A stretch of 9,781 nucleotides of DNA from Micromonosporaceae bacterium (GCA_019690055.1 JADGGF010000131.1:1-9781); one strand, 5' to 3'. Counted from the first letter of the stretch, positions 1 to 6,786 are shown. Notes: generated by a model not told the origin, from the letters alone. Numbers and translations: made by a program.

Positions 1-862
1 GCTCGATCCAGTCGCCGAGCCCGGTGATGCCGGTGCCGTCGTCGACCAGCGCCACCTTGTCCCGGCCTTCCCGGGCGGCCCCGCCGAGCGCTGCCGCCAG
101 GGCCAGCGCGGGGTTGCCGGCGCCGTCCGCGCTCAGCGATCCCGCGACCTCCTCGGCCTGGTCGAGCAGCTCGGCGACCTTCACCCCGGCCAGGTAGGCG
201 GGCACCAGCCCGAACGCGGTGAGCGCGCTGTATCGCCCGCCCACGTCGGGGTCGGCCAGCACCAGGTGCATCCCCGCCTCGCGGGCGACCGCCTCCAGCG
301 GCGAGCCGGGGTCGGTCACCACCACGAACCGGCTGGCCGGGTTCGCGACGCCGGCGTCGACGAACGCCTGCCAGTACGCCCGGCGGTGCGCGTCGGTCTC
401 CACCGTGGACCCCGACTTGCTGGCCACGACCACGACCGTCCGGTCGAGACGGTCGGCGAGCGCGGCCCGCACCTGGTGCGGGTCGGTTGTATCGAGGATG
501 GTCAACTCAACGCCGAGCGTACGGGTGATCACCTCCGGGGCCAGCGAGGAGCCGCCCATCCCGGCGAGGACCACGTGGTCGTACGGCGGGAGCTCGTCGC
601 GCAGCGCGGCCAGCCGGGGCAGCAGGTCCCGGCTGCGCCGGAAGGTGTCCACCCAGCCCAGTCGGATCGACGCCTCGGCCTCGGCGGCCGGACCCCACAG
701 GGTCGCGTCCTTGGCGGCGAGCCGGCCCGGTGCACCGGCCTCGACGAGCTCCTGCTGCGCCGACGCCGCCCCCGGAACGCTTCCTGCCCCCCACACCATG
801 AGGCCGGCGGCGGACTCGACCTCCTGGCTCGCGGCCCCGGCCGCGCTCTCCGGCTCAGCCAC
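1..862 (-). CDS. pgi: Glucose-6-phosphate isomerase, N-terminal 287 residues (gene runs off the left edge)
   Basis: Interconverts glucose-6-phosphate and fructose-6-phosphate in the cytosol, joining glycolysis to the pentose phosphate pathway. The visible part covers the first sugar-isomerase (SIS) domain: GMGGSS at residues 101-106, the phosphate-binding SKSGSTVET at 148-156, GGRYS at 208-212, and DDGTGITGLGDWIE running into the window edge. Family proteins are about 540-560 residues, so roughly half is missing only because of the window limit. The GTG start at 862 is chosen because GGAGG lies 6 nt upstream (869-873) and all conserved blocks follow it. An in-frame ATG at codon 22 is a weaker alternative. 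The start overlaps the end of tal by 8 bases, so the gene is co-transcribed and probably translationally coupled. The first 35 residues are Ala/Gly/Ser-rich and look unstructured. Confidence 0.93.
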   Translation of the reverse strand, partial: MAEPESAAGAASQEVESAAGLMVWGAGSVPGAASAQQELVEAGAPGRLAAKDATLWGPAAEAEASIRLGWVDTFRRSRDLLPRLAALRDELPPYDHVVLAGMGGSSLAPEVITRTLGVELTILDTTDPHQVRAALADRLDRTVVVVASKSGSTVETDAHRRAYWQAFVDAGVANPASRFVVVTDPGSPLEAVAREAGMHLVLADPDVGGRYSALTAFGLVPAYLAGVKVAELLDQAEEVAGSLSADGAGNPALALAAALGGAAREGRDKVALVDDGTGITGLGDWIE

Positions 863-1964
863 GCGCGGCCTCCAGTTGGGTACGCACCGAGGCGAGCAGC
901 TCGGCCCAGGACGCCTCGAACTTCGCCACGCCCTCACTCTCCAGCGTGGCGGTCACGTCGTTGTAGTCGATGCCGAGCCCGGCCAGGGCCGCGAGCGTGG
1001 CCCGGGCCTGCTCGTAGGAGGCCTGCACCACCCCGGCCTTGACCTCTCCGTGGTCGGCGAAGGCGTGGATGGTCGGCTCCGGCATCGTGTTGACCACGCC
1101 GGGCGCGACCAGCTCCTCGACGTACACCACGTCCCGGTAGTCGGGGTTCTTGGTCGACGTCGACGCCCACAGCGGGCGCTGCGGATGGGCCCCGGCGTCG
1201 CGCAGGGCGGCCCACCGGTCGGTGGAAAACGCCTTCTCGTAGTGCTCGTAGGCGAGCTGCGCGTTGGCGACCGCGGCCTTGCCGCGCAGGGCCAGCGCCT
1301 CGGGGGTGCCGAGCTTCTCCAACCGCTGGTCGACCTCGGTGTCCATCCGGGACACGAAGAAGGACGCCACCGAGTGGATCTGGCTGATGTCGTGCCCGTT
1401 GGCGCGAGCCTGCTCCAGCCCGGTCATGAACGCGTCCATGACCGCGTCGTAGCGGTCCAATCCAAAGATGAGCGTCACGTTGACGCTGATCCCGGACGCC
1501 AGGGCCGCGGTGATCGCCGGCAGCCCGGCTGCCGTGGCCGGGATCTTGATGAACAGGTTCGGCCGGTCGACCAGCCACCACAGCGCCTTCGCCTCCGCGA
1601 CCGTGCGGGCCGTGTCGTGGGCCAGCCGCGGGTCGACCTCGATCGACACCCGTCCGTCCACACCGGACGACGCGTCGTACGCCGGCCGCAGCACGTCGCA
1701 CGCCCAGCGGACGTCGTAGGCGGTGAGCAGCCGGGCCGCCTCCTCGACGTCGACGCCCCGGAGGGCGAGATCGGCGACCTGGTCGGCGTACGGCCCCGTC
1801 TCCGCCAGCGCCTTGGCGAAGATCGTCGGATTGGTGGTCACCCCGACCACGTGCTGGTCGCGGTGCAGGGCCGCGAGCCCGCCGCTGGCCAGCCGTTGCC
1901 GGGAGAGGTCGTCGAGCCAGATGGCGACCCCGGCCGCCTGCAGCTCACCGAGTCTGTCGGTCAC
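855..1964 (-). CDS. tal: Transaldolase (369 aa)
   Basis: Cytosolic enzyme of the non-oxidative pentose phosphate branch. It moves a dihydroxyacetone unit from sedoheptulose-7-phosphate to glyceraldehyde-3-phosphate, giving erythrose-4-phosphate and fructose-6-phosphate. Seen in the sequence: WLDDLSR (16-22, with the conserved Asp), GVTTNPTIF (41-49), NLFIKIPAT (136-144, with Schiff-base Lys140), SVNVTLIFGLDRY (160-172) and LWASTSTKNPDY (265-276). The length matches the long actinobacterial transaldolase type. The GTG start at 1964 is preferred over extension into tkt because the protein then begins MTDRLGELQ, a strong GGAGGGGG lies 7 nt upstream, and the GTGA overlap with the tkt stop is a classical coupling arrangement. 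It is the middle gene of tkt-tal-pgi. Confidence 0.97.
   Translation of the reverse strand: MTDRLGELQAAGVAIWLDDLSRQRLASGGLAALHRDQHVVGVTTNPTIFAKALAETGPYADQVADLALRGVDVEEAARLLTAYDVRWACDVLRPAYDASSGVDGRVSIEVDPRLAHDTARTVAEAKALWWLVDRPNLFIKIPATAAGLPAITAALASGISVNVTLIFGLDRYDAVMDAFMTGLEQARANGHDISQIHSVASFFVSRMDTEVDQRLEKLGTPEALALRGKAAVANAQLAYEHYEKAFSTDRWAALRDAGAHPQRPLWASTSTKNPDYRDVVYVEELVAPGVVNTMPEPTIHAFADHGEVKAGVVQASYEQARATLAALAGLGIDYNDVTATLESEGVAKFEASWAELLASVRTQLEAARG
869..873 (-). promoter_or_regulatory. Shine-Dalgarno site for pgi, inside the tal 3' end
   Basis: On the minus strand GGAGG stands 6 nt before the GTG at 862. It decides the pgi start and lies within tal coding sequence, which fits coupling of the two genes. 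Confidence 0.65.
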
Positions 1965-4066
1965 GGCGTAACCCCCTCCGTCCTCGCCAGCGCCTCCCGG
2001 GCCGCCGCCACGATGCGGTCGGTGGTGAAGCCGAACTTCTCGAAGACGACCTGGTAGGGCGCGCTCGCCCCGTAGTGCTCCAGGCCCACGCAGACACCGG
2101 TGTCCCCCACGAGATGGTGCCACGACATGGTCACGCCTGCCTCAACACTGACCCGTGCTTTCACCGATGGCGGGAGAACCGACGCGCGGTAGGCCTCGTC
2201 CTGGGCCGCGAACCACTCCTGGCAGGGCATCGAGACCACCCGGGTCGGCACGCCCTGCGCCTGCAGCACCTCACGGGCCGACAGGCACAGCTGGACCTCC
2301 GACCCGGTGCCGATGAGGATGACCGCCGGCGCGGCGGCTGCGCCGTCCGGGCCGGTGGCCTCGGCCAGCACGTACGCCCCCCGCAGCACGCCCGACGCGT
2401 CGGCGAGGTTCGTGCGGTCGAACGTCGGCACGTTCTGCCGCGACAGGCACAGCGCGGTCGGGCCGTCGGTGTGCTCCAGGGCCCCCCGCCAGGCCCACAC
2501 GGTCTCGTTGGCGTCGGCCGGTCGCACCACGGACAGGCCTGGAATGGCGCGCAGCGCGGACAGGTGCTCGACCGGCTGGTGGGTGGGACCATCCTCGCCG
2601 AGGCCGATCGAGTCGTGGGTCCACACGAAGATCACCGGCAGCTTCATCAGGGCGGCCATCCGCACGGCCGGGCGCATGTAGTCGCTGAAGACGAGGAACG
2701 TGCCGCCGTACGGCCGGGTCCCGCCGTGCAGGGCGATGCCGTTGAGGATCGCCCCCATGCCGTGCTCGCGGATCCCGAAGTGGAGGGTCCGGCCGTACCA
2801 GTCGGCGGGGAAGACCTTCGTGGAGAACTCGGGCGGGGCGAACGAGGGCTCGCCCTCGATCGTGGTGTTGTTGCTCTCCGCCAGGTCGGCCGAACCGCCC
2901 CACAGCTCGGGCAGCACCGGGCCCAGAGCGTTGAGGATCTTGCCCGAGGCGGCCCGGGTGGCGACGCCCTTCGGGTCGGCCGGGAAGGTCGGCAGGGCGG
3001 CGGTCCACCCCTCCGGCAGGCGGCGGGCCGAGATGCGGGTGAACAGTTCGTACCGCTCGGGGTTCGCGGCCGCCCAGGCGTCGAACTTCTCCTGCCAGGC
3101 GGCGCGGACGGCCCGGCCCCGCTCGCGCACCGCCCGGGCATGCGCCAGCACGTCGTCGTCGACCGCGAACGTCCGCGTGGGATCCAGGCCGAGCACCCGC
3201 TTGGTGGCCGCGACCTCCTCCTCGCCCAGGGCCGATCCGTGGATCTTGCCGGTGTTCTGCTTGGTCGGGGCCGGCCAGCCGATGATGGTGCGCAGCGCGA
3301 TGAACGACGGGCGGCTGGTCTCGGCCCGGGCCGCCTCGATCGCCGCGTACAGCGCCGCCACGTCCTCGCGGTAGCCGTCGGGGTGCACCCAGTCGACCCG
3401 CTGCACGTGGAAGCCGTACGCCTCGTACCGCGCGAGCACGTCCTCGGACGTCGCGATGGCGGTGTCATCCTCGATCGAGATGCGGTTGTCGTCCCAGATG
3501 ACGAGCAGGTTGCCCAGCTTCTGGTGTCCGGCGAGCGCGCTGACTTCGTGGGAGATGCCTTCCTCGATGTCACCGTCGGAGCAGAGCACGATGATGTCGT
3601 GGTCGAACGGGCTGGTGCCGGGGGCGGCGTCCGGGTCGAAGAGACCCCGCTCCCGCCGTGCGGCCATGGCCATGCCCACCGCGTTGGCCAGCCCCTGCCC
3701 CAGCGGCCCGGTGGTCGTCTCGACGCCGGCGGTGTGGCCGTACTCGGGGTGGCCCGGCGTGAGCGAGCCCCACTGACGCAGCTGCTGCAGGTCGGACAGC
3801 TCCAGGCCGTACCCGGACAGATATAGCTGAATATAGAGAGTGAGGCTCGAGTGCCCGGCGGACAGGACGAACCGGTCCCGACCCGGCCACCGCGGGTCGC
3901 TCGGGTCGTGCCGCAGCACCCGTTGGAAGAGCAGGTACGCGGCGGGCGCCAGGCTCATGGCGGTGCCGGGGTGGCCGTTGCCGGCCTTCTGCACGGCGTC
4001 CATGGCCAGCGTCCGTACGGTGTCGACCGCTCGGCGGTCGAGGTCGGTCCAGTCGAGTGAGGTCAC
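1961..4066 (-). CDS. tkt: Transketolase (701 aa)
   Basis: Thiamine-diphosphate enzyme that transfers two-carbon ketol units between pentose, tetrose, hexose and triose phosphates. Domains in order: TPP-binding domain at about 10-340, with GNGHPGTAM (29-37), AGHSS (70-74), HTAGVETTTGPLGQG (111-125), the TPP/Mg motif SDGDIEEG (163-170) ending near N194, and IHGSALG (275-281); pyrimidine domain at about 365-540, with FGIREHGMGA (430-439; Glu434 is the catalytic family residue), HDSIGLGEDGPTHQPVEH (484-501) and RPADANE; C-terminal domain from about 560, with SVEAG and GLEHYGASAP. It is full length. The GTG start is used because the only nearby ATG (4068-4066) is out of frame and followed at once by a stop. 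It is the first gene of the tkt-tal-pgi operon. Codons for residues 76-82 are unusually AT-rich for this genome. Confidence 0.98.
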   Translation of the reverse strand: MTSLDWTDLDRRAVDTVRTLAMDAVQKAGNGHPGTAMSLAPAAYLLFQRVLRHDPSDPRWPGRDRFVLSAGHSSLTLYIQLYLSGYGLELSDLQQLRQWGSLTPGHPEYGHTAGVETTTGPLGQGLANAVGMAMAARRERGLFDPDAAPGTSPFDHDIIVLCSDGDIEEGISHEVSALAGHQKLGNLLVIWDDNRISIEDDTAIATSEDVLARYEAYGFHVQRVDWVHPDGYREDVAALYAAIEAARAETSRPSFIALRTIIGWPAPTKQNTGKIHGSALGEEEVAATKRVLGLDPTRTFAVDDDVLAHARAVRERGRAVRAAWQEKFDAWAAANPERYELFTRISARRLPEGWTAALPTFPADPKGVATRAASGKILNALGPVLPELWGGSADLAESNNTTIEGEPSFAPPEFSTKVFPADWYGRTLHFGIREHGMGAILNGIALHGGTRPYGGTFLVFSDYMRPAVRMAALMKLPVIFVWTHDSIGLGEDGPTHQPVEHLSALRAIPGLSVVRPADANETVWAWRGALEHTDGPTALCLSRQNVPTFDRTNLADASGVLRGAYVLAEATGPDGAAAAPAVILIGTGSEVQLCLSAREVLQAQGVPTRVVSMPCQEWFAAQDEAYRASVLPPSVKARVSVEAGVTMSWHHLVGDTGVCVGLEHYGASAPYQVVFEKFGFTTDRIVAAAREALARTEGVTP
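1972..1979 (-). promoter_or_regulatory. Strong Shine-Dalgarno site for tal
   Basis: On the minus strand GGAGGGGG is followed by 7 nt and then the GTG at 1964. It fixes the tal start and rejects the longer in-frame reading that would run into tkt. Confidence 0.7.
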
Positions 4067-4074
4067 ATTGACGA

Positions 4075-4080
4075 ACCCTA
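4075..4080 (-). promoter_or_regulatory. Candidate -10 hexamer (TAGGGT) for the tkt operon, leaderless or near-leaderless
   Basis: On the minus strand TAGGGT is followed by 8 nt and then the GTG start of tkt, or by 6 nt and then the A of an overlapping ATGTGA. No good SD is present and no -35 consensus is recognisable (CCATCC at 17-bp spacing). The call rests on the hexamer and its spacing, which recur at other starts in this window. Confidence 0.35.
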
Positions 4081-4120
4081 CCTACCGTGCGCACCCGGGA
4101 TGGGATCGGGCGGTAACCGA

Positions 4121-4126
4121 TAGGCT
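4121..4126 (+). promoter_or_regulatory. Candidate -10 hexamer (TAGGCT) for the hydrolase lipoprotein gene
   Basis: TAGGCT lies about 40 nt before the lipoprotein ATG, leaving room for a leader of about 34 nt with an SD. It is back to back with the tkt -10: at 17-bp spacing both promoters would use the same zone, 4098-4103, as their -35 region, although that zone (GGATGG) is not a consensus -35. The same hexamer stands before ctaB. Confidence 0.25.
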
Positions 4127-4152
4127 CAGGCGACCCCACCCGCACGCCCCGT

Positions 4153-4157
4153 GGAGG
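4153..4157 (+). promoter_or_regulatory. Shine-Dalgarno site for the lipoprotein gene
   Basis: GGAGG lies 9 nt before the ATG at 4167. It decides the start: the protein then opens with a signal peptide and lipobox, whereas longer in-frame readings would extend into tkt antisense sequence. Confidence 0.7.
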
Positions 4158-4166
4158 CTGCTCGCC

Positions 4167-4994
4167 ATGTCCCGTCTTCGCCGCACGCTGGTCGCGGTGG
4201 CGAGCGGGCTGCTGCTCATGACGGGGGCCTGCGACCCGAACACGCCGCCGGAGACCGAGCCGGAACCGACCATCCCCGCGACCCCGAGCCCGAGCGTCAG
4301 CCTGCCGCCGGTCGGCGTGGACTGCCGCGACCTGGCGACGAAGGGGCGGACGCTGCACCTGACGAACGCCGCGGAGCTGGCGATCGCCGCGGTCGAGTTC
4401 GGCTCCGGCCCGCGGGGTGTGGTGCTCGCCCACCAGAGCGACGCGAGCATGTGTCAGTGGCTGCCGTACGCCATGACGCTGGCCGAGCAGGGGTACCGCG
4501 TCGTCGCGTTCGACTTCGCCGGATTCGGGGCCTCGTCACCGACCGAATCGAAGACGTACCTGGAGGACATCCGCACCGCGGTCACCTACCTGCGCGAACG
4601 GGGGACGCCGCGGGTGGTCGTCATCGGGGCCTCGATGGGGGCCACCATGAGCATCGTGGCCGCCGCCGCGATCCGGCCGCCGCTGGACGGCGTGATCGCG
4701 GTCTCGCCACCGTCGGTCTTTGACAGCGTCAACGCCGAGCGGGCCGCGGTGGAGCTCGGGACCCCGGCGCTGTACATCGCGGGGGAGGCCGACGGGGATT
4801 ACGACGTCTACGCCGAGGACATCTATGACGCGACCCCGGAGGAGCTGCGCGAGCTGCTCATCGTCGACTCTCCCGAGCACGGGGTCGGGCTGGTCGAGGC
4901 GGACACGCTCGCCGGGGCCGAGGTCCGGGCCGCGATCGCGCAGTTCCTCGAGGAGCATCTGCGTCCGTCGCCCTCCGCGACGTCGACCCGCTGA
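4167..4994 (+). CDS. Secreted lipoprotein, alpha/beta hydrolase fold (275 aa)
   Basis: Probable membrane-anchored esterase, peptidase or dienelactone-hydrolase-like enzyme acting outside the cytoplasm; the substrate is unknown. A signal peptide spans residues 1-21: RLRR, a hydrophobic run, then MTGAC, where Cys22 is the likely lipidated residue although the lipobox is slightly atypical. A Pro/Thr/Glu-rich linker follows at 23-49, then the hydrolase domain at about 55-266. HQSD (89-92) fits the oxyanion-hole region, FDFAGFGAS (115-123) the strand-4 loop, GASMGA (154-159) the nucleophile elbow with Ser156, GEAD (206-209) the acid region, and SPEHGVG (235-241) the catalytic His238. Cys53 and Cys96 could form a disulfide. 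It is transcribed divergently from tkt, and nothing nearby points to a shared function. The fold is secure, the reaction is not. Confidence 0.85.
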   Translation: MSRLRRTLVAVASGLLLMTGACDPNTPPETEPEPTIPATPSPSVSLPPVGVDCRDLATKGRTLHLTNAAELAIAAVEFGSGPRGVVLAHQSDASMCQWLPYAMTLAEQGYRVVAFDFAGFGASSPTESKTYLEDIRTAVTYLRERGTPRVVVIGASMGATMSIVAAAAIRPPLDGVIAVSPPSVFDSVNAERAAVELGTPALYIAGEADGDYDVYAEDIYDATPEELRELLIVDSPEHGVGLVEADTLAGAEVRAAIAQFLEEHLRPSPSATSTR

Positions 4995-5018
4995 TGCGGG
5001 TGCGTCGAGCCGTCGACG
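4986..5018 (+). terminator. Two tandem hairpins at the 3' end of the lipoprotein gene
   Basis: ACCCGC (4986-4991) pairs with GCGGGT (4996-5001) around a TGAT loop that contains the TGA stop. Immediately after, CGTCGA (5003-5008) pairs with TCGACG (5013-5018) around a GCCG tetraloop. Both stems are perfect 6-bp. There is no U-tract, so this is a candidate for the U-less terminators proposed in actinobacteria, or a 3' stability structure. Confidence 0.4.
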
Positions 5019-5084
5019 TGCCCCGTCCTGGTGACCGCGATCTCGGCCGGGCCACCCAGCGGCCGGTCCACGCCCGGGCGGCCG

Positions 5085-5090
5085 TAGGCT
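5085..5090 (+). promoter_or_regulatory. Candidate -10 hexamer (TAGGCT) for ctaB, leaderless
   Basis: TAGGCT is followed by exactly 7 nt and then the ctaB GTG, so transcription could begin at the start codon. There is no SD between them and no clear -35 sequence. Confidence 0.4.
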
Positions 5091-5097
5091 GGCCTGC

Positions 5098-6141
5098 GTG
5101 AGTGTGGCGGAGGCGCCGGTGCCTGAGCAGGTCGACCCTCCCCGGCGCGCTTCGGTGACGCTGGCTCCGCCAGCGACGACCGAGCCAGCGACAAACCAGG
5201 CCGGGACCATTGAGCCAGCGACCCGCGCGGCGGCGAGCGACAGGGCGGCGGCAGTCCGGCCGGTCTCGTGGGCCGCGCGGCTGCGGGCGTACGTCGCGCT
5301 GACCAAGCCGCGCATCATCGAACTGCTCCTCGTCACCGCGGTGCCGTCGATGGTGGCGGCGGCGGGCGGAGTGCCGCCCCTGGGCCTGGTGGCGGTCGTG
5401 CTGGTCGGCGGGGCGCTGGCCGCGGGCGCGGCGAACGCGCTCAACTGCTATTTCGACCGCGACATCGACGAGGTCATGCGCCGGACGTCGCGGCGCCCGC
5501 TGCCCGCTCACACCGTGGCGCCCCGGTCGGCGCTGATCTTCGGGTTGACGCTGGCCGTCGTCTCGGTGGCGGTCATGGCCGTGTTCACGAACTGGCTCGC
5601 CACCGCGCTCACCGCCGCCGCGATCGTCTACTACGACGTCGTCTACACGCTGTGGCTCAAGCGACGGACCCCGCAGAGCACGTTCTGGGGCGGGGCGTGC
5701 GGGGCCGCCCCCGTCCTCATCGGCTGGGCCGCGGTCACCGGCTCGCTGTCCTGGCAGGCCGTCGCGCTCTTCGGCGTCGTGTTCTTCTGGCAGTTGCCGC
5801 ACTTCTACGCCCTGGCGCTGCGCTTCGTCGACGACTACGCCCGGGCCGGTGTGCCGATGCTCCCGGTGGTGGCCAGCGCCCATCGGGTCGGCCTGGAGTG
5901 CGTGGTCTTCGGCTGGCTGACGGTGGTCGCTTCGCTCCTGGCGGTGCCGCTCGGCGCCGGGTGGCTCTATGGGATGGCCGCGCTGGTCGCGGGTGGGGGG
6001 TTCGTGGCGGAGGCGCACCGCATGCACGGTCGCATCCGTCGGGATGAGCCGGCCCGCCCGATGCGCCTGTTCCACTGGTCCAACACGTACCTGACCCTGG
6101 TCTTCGTCGCGCTGGCGATCAGCACGCTGGTCGGCTGGTGA
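5098..6141 (+). CDS. ctaB: Protoheme IX farnesyltransferase (heme O synthase), 347 aa
   Basis: Integral membrane prenyltransferase of the UbiA family. It adds a farnesyl group to heme B to make heme O, the precursor of heme A for cytochrome c oxidase. The prenyl-diphosphate motif reads N116-CYF-D120-RDI-D124, followed by RTSRRPLP (129-136). YYDVVYTLWLKRRTPQS (178-194) is the second conserved region, and WQLPHFYALAL (231-241) with the DDY at 245-247 is typical of CyoE/CtaB. Roughly nine hydrophobic segments lie between 72 and 346. The first 56 residues are an Ala/Pro/Thr-rich, probably disordered extension containing two EPAT repeats ten residues apart. The GTG start is not supported by an SD but has a well-placed -10-like hexamer. 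It probably forms a single-gene unit between terminator-like structures. Confidence 0.96.
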   Translation: MSVAEAPVPEQVDPPRRASVTLAPPATTEPATNQAGTIEPATRAAASDRAAAVRPVSWAARLRAYVALTKPRIIELLLVTAVPSMVAAAGGVPPLGLVAVVLVGGALAAGAANALNCYFDRDIDEVMRRTSRRPLPAHTVAPRSALIFGLTLAVVSVAVMAVFTNWLATALTAAAIVYYDVVYTLWLKRRTPQSTFWGGACGAAPVLIGWAAVTGSLSWQAVALFGVVFFWQLPHFYALALRFVDDYARAGVPMLPVVASAHRVGLECVVFGWLTVVASLLAVPLGAGWLYGMAALVAGGGFVAEAHRMHGRIRRDEPARPMRLFHWSNTYLTLVFVALAISTLVGW

Positions 6142-6159
6142 CCGTCCGGTATCACCCAG

Positions 6160-6183
6160 AAACGCCGGAATTACGGGGTTTTT
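6160..6183 (+). terminator. Probable rho-independent terminator after ctaB
   Basis: AAAC (6160-6163) pairs with GTTT (6178-6181) and CCG (6165-6167) with CGG (6174-6176), with one G-G mismatch and a GAATTA loop. The downstream arm runs into TTTTT (6179-6183). An outer pairing, CACCCA (6153-6158) with TGGGTG (6192-6197), could extend it. It lies 18 nt after the ctaB stop. Confidence 0.5.
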
Positions 6184-6292
6184 GTACCGTATGGGTGGTG
6201 AATTGTTGAGGTTTGGACAGATTTGTGGGGTGGGTCTGACCACTTCTGCCCGGAGTACTGTCAGGTTCACGTCTGTCCGGCTCGTGCACGTT

Positions 6293-6298
6293 TAGTGT
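6293..6298 (+). promoter_or_regulatory. Candidate -10 hexamer (TAGTGT) for the 140-aa gene, leaderless
   Basis: TAGTGT is followed by exactly 7 nt and then ATG at 6306, the same geometry as ctaB. This favours the ATG over the in-frame GTG at 6297, which would sit inside the hexamer. Confidence 0.4.
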
Positions 6299-6305
6299 GG
6301 CCGGC

Positions 6306-6728
6306 ATGGCTGATGGTTATACCGGGGTGCACACCCGCCGCGCGATCGCCGCTAGGACTTCAATGGTCGCCGCCATGAAGGCGGCCGAGGCCGCGTCAGT
6401 GCGGTTCCGGGCGGTCGCCGACGCGGCCGACGAGGGGCCGACGGCCCCGGCCGGCCTCGTCCACGGACTGCGCGCGTTCGCCGCCGGGCACGGGGGTGCC
6501 ACCGCTGTCATTGAGTACGCCGGCCGCAAGGGCGCCCGGATCGTCCTCGTCGGCGGGGACGGTGCCCGGGCCGCCGACCAGTACGCCGAGTCGACCGAGG
6601 CGGCCCGCCTCGCCTGCGCCCAGGCTGGAGTCGACGTCGAGCACGAGTGGGAGCGCGAGCTCACCGAGCAGATGCAGGTGACCACCGACCTGTGGGCCGG
6701 CCGCGGCCGCCGGGTCCTCAGTCGCTGA
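6306..6728 (+). CDS. Hypothetical protein, 140 aa, function unknown
   Basis: I do not recognise this protein. The start is taken at ATG 6306; a GTG three codons upstream is in frame. The N-terminal half (about 8-60) is Ala/Arg-rich and probably helical. The centre has two strand-like stretches, ATAVIEYAG (65-73) and ARIVLVGGDG (77-86), then a helix with AADQYAESTEAARLACAQAG and VDVEHEWERELTEQ. This strand-GGDG-helix pattern suggests a small alpha/beta domain, but no catalytic motif is evident. No signal peptide or membrane segment is seen. It is probably a monocistronic gene between ctaB and the ATP-grasp gene. Codon use is ordinary for the window, and the coding call is supported by strong third-position GC and an uninterrupted frame. 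Misassignment is unlikely, but function is open. Confidence 0.75.
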   Translation: MADGYTGVHTRRAIAARTSMVAAMKAAEAASVRFRAVADAADEGPTAPAGLVHGLRAFAAGHGGATAVIEYAGRKGARIVLVGGDGARAADQYAESTEAARLACAQAGVDVEHEWERELTEQMQVTTDLWAGRGRRVLSR

Positions 6729-6786
6729 TTGATAACCGATCTCTGACAACCGATGCGGTGACGGCGGTCGATGGTAAGGGCCAGTC

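Noticed and set aside
219..2057. Long plus-strand open frame of about 610 codons opposite pgi and tal
   Set aside because: It is antisense to well-recognised enzymes, its translation is Arg/Gly/His/Pro-rich with no domain, and long antisense frames are expected at this GC content.
1965..2123. Longer transaldolase reading starting inside tkt
   Set aside because: It would add 53 residues that overlap tkt and match nothing in the family, while the GTG at 1964 has a strong SD and the GTGA coupling overlap.
2075..3826. Long plus-strand open frame opposite tkt
   Set aside because: Shadow of the transketolase codon pattern; low-complexity translation and no start signal.
4858..6270. Minus-strand open frame of 470 codons covering ctaB and part of the lipoprotein gene
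   Set aside because: It spans two confident plus-strand genes and an intergenic terminator; the translation is rich in Arg, Asp and His repeats typical of shadow frames.
6297..6305. GTG at 6297 as start of the 140-aa gene
   Set aside because: It lies inside the TAGTGT hexamer and has no SD; ATG 6306 fits the 7-nt leaderless spacing seen at other genes. It cannot be fully excluded.
6734..6754. Two AACCGAT copies 14 bp apart upstream of the ATP-grasp gene
   Set aside because: Too short to separate from chance, and no third copy or palindrome supports them as operator sites.
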